This document shows, one piece after another, positions 6,931 through 10,507 of a stretch of 10,507 nt of DNA. Made by a program: the position numbers and the translations under genes. The notes under the pieces were generated by a model, which saw only the letters and a list, made by a program, of their open reading frames with translations, was not told the DNA's origin and searched no databases. The first letter of the stretch is position 1. Each line of letters starts with the position of its first letter. Source of the stretch: JBGCED01 sp045106055 (GTDB lineage: Bacteria; Pseudomonadota; Alphaproteobacteria; CBDDJK01); assembly GCA_045106055.1 (NCBI GenBank), contig JBGCED010000037.1, positions 1 through 10,507 on the forward strand. Direction: 5' to 3'.

Positions 6931-8487
6931 TCATTGTGACTGCATTACAAACTGCCCCGCAGCTTCAATTAAGGTGCGGGTGCCGGCTGGGGTGATTTGT
7001 TCAATTTCATAATTGCGCTCAATTAACCCATTTTGATTAAAGCGGAATAAGCCTTCTGCGCCGCGATAGCCTGTTTCATTTGATAATAGGCGATAATCAG
7101 CCTTATTTTGGGCAAGCCAGCGCACCGCAATCACGGCCATGTCAAACCCAACCCCTGCAAAATCAGGTGCGGGGCTTTGATAAAATTTATGATAATAATC
7201 AGAAAATTGCTGTTCATTCTGGCGGTTAATTCTGGGGTAAATCACATAATGAAGTGCGGGTTCTTTTTCCAAATTCGCCATGGCGCTAAAATTTTCTAAG
7301 CCCATAATCTGTACATCTTCAGAATCAATATCATAATAGCTAAGCTGCGCGGATAAGGTTAAAAGCTGGTTTGGGTCATTGATCGCCAGCAATAGGGCAT
7401 CAAAGGGCGGCGGGCCAAAGCTTTCCGCCCCCTCCAGCGCCTTTAATTGATTGGCAGCAATTTGATCCCCGACTTGCGCAAGCGCGCTTAAACGCTGGCG
7501 TTCCGCCATTAATTGGGCGCTGCGCTGTTCAAAATCAGCAATTTGACGGGCAAGCGCATCAAAATCATTTAAGGCAGGATCAAATAATTTTGCTTCCACA
7601 AAATTCACCTGTGCAAGCGATAAATAGCTGGACATAACCTCGCCAATTAAGCGGCCATAAGCATTATCGGGTGCGATCAACGCAAAATTTTCCCGCCCTT
7701 GCGCGATTGCAGCATCCAGCACTGCAATCACTTGCTGATCAGGCAGATTCCCTGCTACAAAAATGCCATTTCCAGCGACTCTGCCCGAATTTGAAAAGCT
7801 TAATATGGGAATTTGCTGATCTGCTTCTTGCGAGAAAATTAATGGTTTTATTGCTTCAATATTTTGTGCCAATAACGGCCCTAGAATAATCTTAGCCCCT
7901 GCATTCACGGCCTTCATGGTTGCCCCGCGCGCAGCCTCAATCGCGCGTGCATTATTCTGCCCGCCGCCAATATCATAAGGGGTTAATGTGTAATCATGCG
8001 CGCCTGCGGTGAAAAACCCCAGTTCAGCCCCCTTTAACAATGAATCGCCAATCGCAGCATAAGGCCCTGATAGCGGTACCAGCAGCGCAACATCCACGGG
8101 CGGGGTTTGATCATCCCGATCCCCAGAATCGCGCGGTTCAAACAGGTTGCGCCCCCTATGATCTCCGATCGCACCAGTTTGTTCCGATTGGGGCGCAATG
8201 GTTGGGGATTGAAAATCTTGTGCGACACCCGCTAGGGCGCGTTCTTGATCGCTTGGCGCGGTAATGGTGCGCGGTGCAGATCCGCCTGCTTGTGCAGCGG
8301 GCAATGCGGGCTGGCGGTTGGGGATTAGGGCTTGAACGCCGCCTTTTAAGCCTGAACCCGCGCTTGTTTGCCCGCCGACATTTTGCTCGCGGTTATTTTG
8401 GGCGCATCCAGCAAGCATCACTGCCAATGCAATGACAGCAGCATAATATGTAATATGGCGATGCCGCGAAAAGACAGAAAATATCAT
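6931..8487 (-). CDS. LpoA-like penicillin-binding protein activator, outer-membrane lipoprotein
   Basis: The product (518 aa) starts with a lipoprotein signal peptide: basic n-region (SRHRHITYY), hydrophobic AAVIALAVM and lipobox LAGC, with the lipidated cysteine at 28. Residue +2 is Ala, so outer-membrane sorting is expected. Residues 29-130 are a Gly/Ala/Gln/Pro-rich linker long enough to reach the peptidoglycan. Residues from about 131 form a type I periplasmic-binding-protein fold: VDVALLVPLSGPYAAIGDSL at 131-150, GAKIILGPLL at 197-206, PILSFSNSGRVAG at 227-239, ENFALIAPDNAYGRLIGE at 266-283 and FDALLLA at 362-368. Helix-rich residues 305-352 are inserted. This architecture matches LpoA/YraM-type activators that stimulate penicillin-binding protein synthases; a ligand-sensing role is the alternative. 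The ATG is 2 bases beyond the prpE-like stop and lacks a Shine-Dalgarno, so it is probably coupled to it. In E. coli lpoA adjoins rsmI; here its neighbours are prpE and smr. Confidence 0.85.
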   Translation of the reverse strand: MIFSVFSRHRHITYYAAVIALAVMLAGCAQNNREQNVGGQTSAGSGLKGGVQALIPNRQPALPAAQAGGSAPRTITAPSDQERALAGVAQDFQSPTIAPQSEQTGAIGDHRGRNLFEPRDSGDRDDQTPPVDVALLVPLSGPYAAIGDSLLKGAELGFFTAGAHDYTLTPYDIGGGQNNARAIEAARGATMKAVNAGAKIILGPLLAQNIEAIKPLIFSQEADQQIPILSFSNSGRVAGNGIFVAGNLPDQQVIAVLDAAIAQGRENFALIAPDNAYGRLIGEVMSSYLSLAQVNFVEAKLFDPALNDFDALARQIADFEQRSAQLMAERQRLSALAQVGDQIAANQLKALEGAESFGPPPFDALLLAINDPNQLLTLSAQLSYYDIDSEDVQIMGLENFSAMANLEKEPALHYVIYPRINRQNEQQFSDYYHKFYQSPAPDFAGVGFDMAVIAVRWLAQNKADYRLLSNETGYRGAEGLFRFNQNGLIERNYEIEQITPAGTRTLIEAAGQFVMQSQ

Positions 8488-8489
8488 GG

Positions 8490-10496
8490 TTAAGCTTTTG
8501 AACCGCCATAACCACCACTATAACCACCACTATAACCAATGGTTTGAAGTGCGCTTTTAAGCTCATCCAAAATCGCAGGATCATCAATCGTTGCGGGGAT
8601 TTTAAATTCTGCGCCATCAGCAAGCTTTGCCATGGTTGCCCGTAAAATCTTGCCTGATCGCGTCTTGGGCAAGCGCGGCACCACCACTGCCAATTTAAAC
8701 GCCGCAACAGGGCCAATTTGGGTTCTAACGCGGGTGATTAGCTCTTTAATGATGATTGCATGATCGCGTGTCACATTGGATTTTAAAACAATGAATCCCA
8801 GCGGCAGCTGCCCCTTTAACGCATCGCTTACCCCCACAACTGCGCATTCGGCAACATCGCTATGGCCGGATAAAACCTCTTCCATGCCGCCCGTTGATAG
8901 GCGGTGACCCGCAACATTGATAATATCATCCGTGCGGCTCATCACATAAACATAATCATCCTCGTCCATATAGCCCGCATCGCCTGTATTATAATAGCCT
9001 GGATGCTGCACCAAATAGCTATCAATATAGCGTTGATGGGCATTCCAAAGGGTTGCAAACGAACAAGGTGGAAGCGGCAATTTAATGCAAATATCGCCCA
9101 TTTCCCCGCGTGGCACTTGGTGATTTCCTTCATCCAATATTTGAATATCATAACCAGGCACAGCGCAAGTTGGCGATCCTGGCTTAACGGGCAGCAATTC
9201 AATGCCCATGCAGTTTGCAGCGATTGACCATCCCGTTTCTGTTTGCCACCAATGATCAATCACAGGCACTTTTAATTGCTGTTCTGCCCAATTTAGGGTA
9301 TCAGGATCGCAGCGTTCCCCCGCAAGGAACAAGGCGCGCAGCGTGCTTAAATCATAATTTTTGACATAAGCACCATCCGAATCTTCTTTTTTAATGGCAC
9401 GAAAGGCGGTTGGTGCAGTAAAGAAGCTTGATACTTTATGCTGCGAAATTACCCGCCAAAATGCCCCAGGATCAGGCGTGCCAACGGGCTTTCCTTCGTA
9501 AATGATCGTGGTTGCCCCCAGCAATAAGGGCGCATAAACAATATAGCTATGCCCAACCACCCAGCCCACATCGGATGCCGCCCAAAACACATCGCCTGGC
9601 TGGTTGCCGTAAATATTTTCCATTGACCATAATAGCGATACCATATGACCGCCATTATCGCGCACCACCCCCTTTGGCTGTCCCGTTGTGCCAGATGTAT
9701 AAAGAATATATAAAGGATCGGTCGCATCAACCCATGTAACGGGGGCGGGCTTCGCATCTGCTTCTGATGCTTGCCAATCAAAAAATGCTGTGCCAGCTTG
9801 GGGTGCACCCACATCCCAAGCAGCTTGGGGGCGCTGCCATATAAACACCGCTTTTACATTATTGCCAGCAAGCTTTAATGCTTCTTCGACCATTGGCTGA
9901 TAGGGGATGATTTTATTGGGTTCAAGCCCGCAAGATGCAGTTAGAATAAAATTAGGGCTGCAATCTTGAATCCGCGTTGCAAGTTCATTTGCTGCAAATC
10001 CACCAAACACAACCGAATGCACAACCCCAAGCCGCGCACAAGCCAGCATCGCAATCGCGGCTTCGGTGATCATCGGCATATAGATGATGGCGCGATCCCC
10101 CTTTTGCGCGCCTTGGGCTGCCAGCATTCCAGCCGTTTGCTGAACCCGCTTTAGCAAATCTGCATAGGTTAAATGATGAATTTGCTGGGTTAGCGGGCTA
10201 TCGTAAATAATTGCCGCTTGATCGCCCATCCCAGCAAGCACATGACGATCAACCGCATTATAGCAATTATTGGTTAACCCGCCCTTAAACCATTGATAAT
10301 GATGGGGTGCGCCTGAATCGTCCAAAACAGCATCCCATGTCAAAACAGCATCCCATGTCTTGTGCCAGTGAACACGCTTTGCTTGTGCGCCCCAAAATGT
10401 TTCGGGGTCTTTTAAGCTGGCTGCAACAAGTGCGTGCTGCGATACGGATTGATCGAATAGGGATTGGTCGGATAGGGATTGATCGGATGTATTCAT
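8490..10496 (-). CDS. prpE: Propionyl-CoA synthetase (PrpE-type acyl-CoA synthetase)
   Basis: The product (668 aa) is an AMP-forming acyl-CoA synthetase that activates propionate, and likely acetate, via an acyl-adenylate. Adenylation motifs in order are YTSGTTGQPKGV at 266-277 (A3 phosphate loop), DVGWVVGHSYIVYAPLL at 309-325, TAPTAFRAIKKED at 360-372, DHWWQTETGW at 414-423 (A5), YYNTGDAG at 501-508 (A7), RTDDIINVAGHRLSTGG at 521-537 (A8 hinge) and LPKTRSGKILR at 609-619 (A10). Lys616 is the catalytic lysine; the equivalent in Salmonella PrpE is controlled by acetylation. The run RDNGGH after the phosphate loop and the LPLPP stretch favour PrpE over Acs. Three in-frame tandem repeats lie outside the core: DQS pentapeptides at 4-18, TWDAVL twice at 47-58 and a GYSG tail at 654-668. 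It heads the minus-strand gene run as seen here; only 11 bases lie upstream, so its promoter is not visible. Confidence 0.9.
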   Translation of the reverse strand: MNTSDQSLSDQSLFDQSVSQHALVAASLKDPETFWGAQAKRVHWHKTWDAVLTWDAVLDDSGAPHHYQWFKGGLTNNCYNAVDRHVLAGMGDQAAIIYDSPLTQQIHHLTYADLLKRVQQTAGMLAAQGAQKGDRAIIYMPMITEAAIAMLACARLGVVHSVVFGGFAANELATRIQDCSPNFILTASCGLEPNKIIPYQPMVEEALKLAGNNVKAVFIWQRPQAAWDVGAPQAGTAFFDWQASEADAKPAPVTWVDATDPLYILYTSGTTGQPKGVVRDNGGHMVSLLWSMENIYGNQPGDVFWAASDVGWVVGHSYIVYAPLLLGATTIIYEGKPVGTPDPGAFWRVISQHKVSSFFTAPTAFRAIKKEDSDGAYVKNYDLSTLRALFLAGERCDPDTLNWAEQQLKVPVIDHWWQTETGWSIAANCMGIELLPVKPGSPTCAVPGYDIQILDEGNHQVPRGEMGDICIKLPLPPCSFATLWNAHQRYIDSYLVQHPGYYNTGDAGYMDEDDYVYVMSRTDDIINVAGHRLSTGGMEEVLSGHSDVAECAVVGVSDALKGQLPLGFIVLKSNVTRDHAIIIKELITRVRTQIGPVAAFKLAVVVPRLPKTRSGKILRATMAKLADGAEFKIPATIDDPAILDELKSALQTIGYSGGYSGGYGGSKA
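8508..8538 (-). repeat. 12-base tandem repeat in the prpE 3' end (Gly-Tyr-Ser tail)
   Basis: Two identical 12-base units (ATAACCACCACT on the plus strand) sit at 8508-8519 and 8520-8531, with a partial third to 8538. They encode GYSGGYSGGYGG just before the prpE stop, beyond the normal end of the synthetase fold. The downstream lipoprotein ATG lies only 21 bases past this repeat. Confidence 0.85.
10323..10358 (-). repeat. Perfect 18-base tandem duplication in prpE (TWDAVL x2)
   Basis: The units 10323-10340 and 10341-10358 are identical over 18 bases and add six residues in frame (TWDAVLTWDAVL, residues 47-58). The lack of any difference points to a recent event or an assembly error. Confidence 0.92.
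10446..10490 (-). repeat. 15-base tandem repeat, three copies, at the prpE N terminus
   Basis: Units 10446-10460, 10461-10475 and 10476-10490 share the pattern GGATTGRTCGRATRK with a few changes. They encode SDQSL, SDQSL and FDQSV directly after MNT, ahead of the conserved synthetase N-terminal region that starts near residue 28. The changes between units suggest this repeat is older than the TWDAVL duplication. Confidence 0.88.
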
Positions 10497-10507
10497 GGCT
10501 AAATACC

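Noticed and set aside
6931..8487. Substrate-binding protein of a branched-chain amino acid ABC transporter
   Set aside because: The fold is similar, but the lipobox, the long disordered linker, the helical insertion and the absence of transporter permease or ATPase genes favour an LpoA-like activator.
8490..10496. Acetyl-CoA synthetase (Acs) instead of PrpE
   Set aside because: The RDNGGH run after the phosphate loop, the EGKPVGTPD region and the LPLPP stretch fit PrpE better. Acetate may still be used as a secondary substrate.

Overview
The window looks like a chromosomal segment of a free-living alphaproteobacterium, probably marine. The signs are a stand-alone MttB-family methyltransferase without pyrrolysine, an alphaproteobacterial Smr protein (N-terminal LW..V....PL motif before LDLHG), an LpoA-like lipoprotein, a Ppx/GppA phosphatase and a PrpE-type acyl-CoA synthetase, all in moderately AT-leaning DNA. 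A SAR116-like or related lineage would fit, but that placement is inference. I see no tRNA, rRNA, CRISPR, transposase, integrase or phage gene. Coding density is very high: the only gap between genes above 10 bases is the 99 bases at 3046-3144, and no gene-free stretch reaches 300 bases.

Left part, plus strand. A large protein whose 5' end lies outside the window fills 1-3045. It is built from two successive modules, each made of TPR-like helices followed by a GT-B glycosyltransferase-like domain (GT9/GT41-like). After 99 bases comes an MttB-family (trimethylamine/betaine-type) methyltransferase (3145-4731), with a good Shine-Dalgarno sequence and a perfect TATAAT just upstream.

Right part, minus strand. 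Four genes are packed head to tail and read from the right edge: prpE-like propionyl-CoA synthetase (10496-8490), LpoA-like lipoprotein (8487-6931), Smr-domain protein (6924-6322) and Ppx/GppA phosphatase (6325-4721). Gaps are 2 bases, 6 bases and an ATGA overlap of 4 bases, so this is very likely one translationally coupled operon. Its last gene converges on the methyltransferase gene, and the two stop regions overlap by 11 bases.

The functional links are loose: short-chain acyl activation, peptidoglycan synthesis support, a nucleic-acid-associated Smr domain and polyphosphate/(p)ppGpp metabolism share one transcription unit, while C1 methyl transfer and probable glycosylation lie on the other strand. 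The most unusual signals are the internal duplication of the TPR-glycosyltransferase module with an identical 25-base block retained in both copies, the short in-frame tandem duplications at both ends of prpE, and the methyltransferase lacking a nearby corrinoid-protein gene. I found no clear evidence of a wholly undescribed system.
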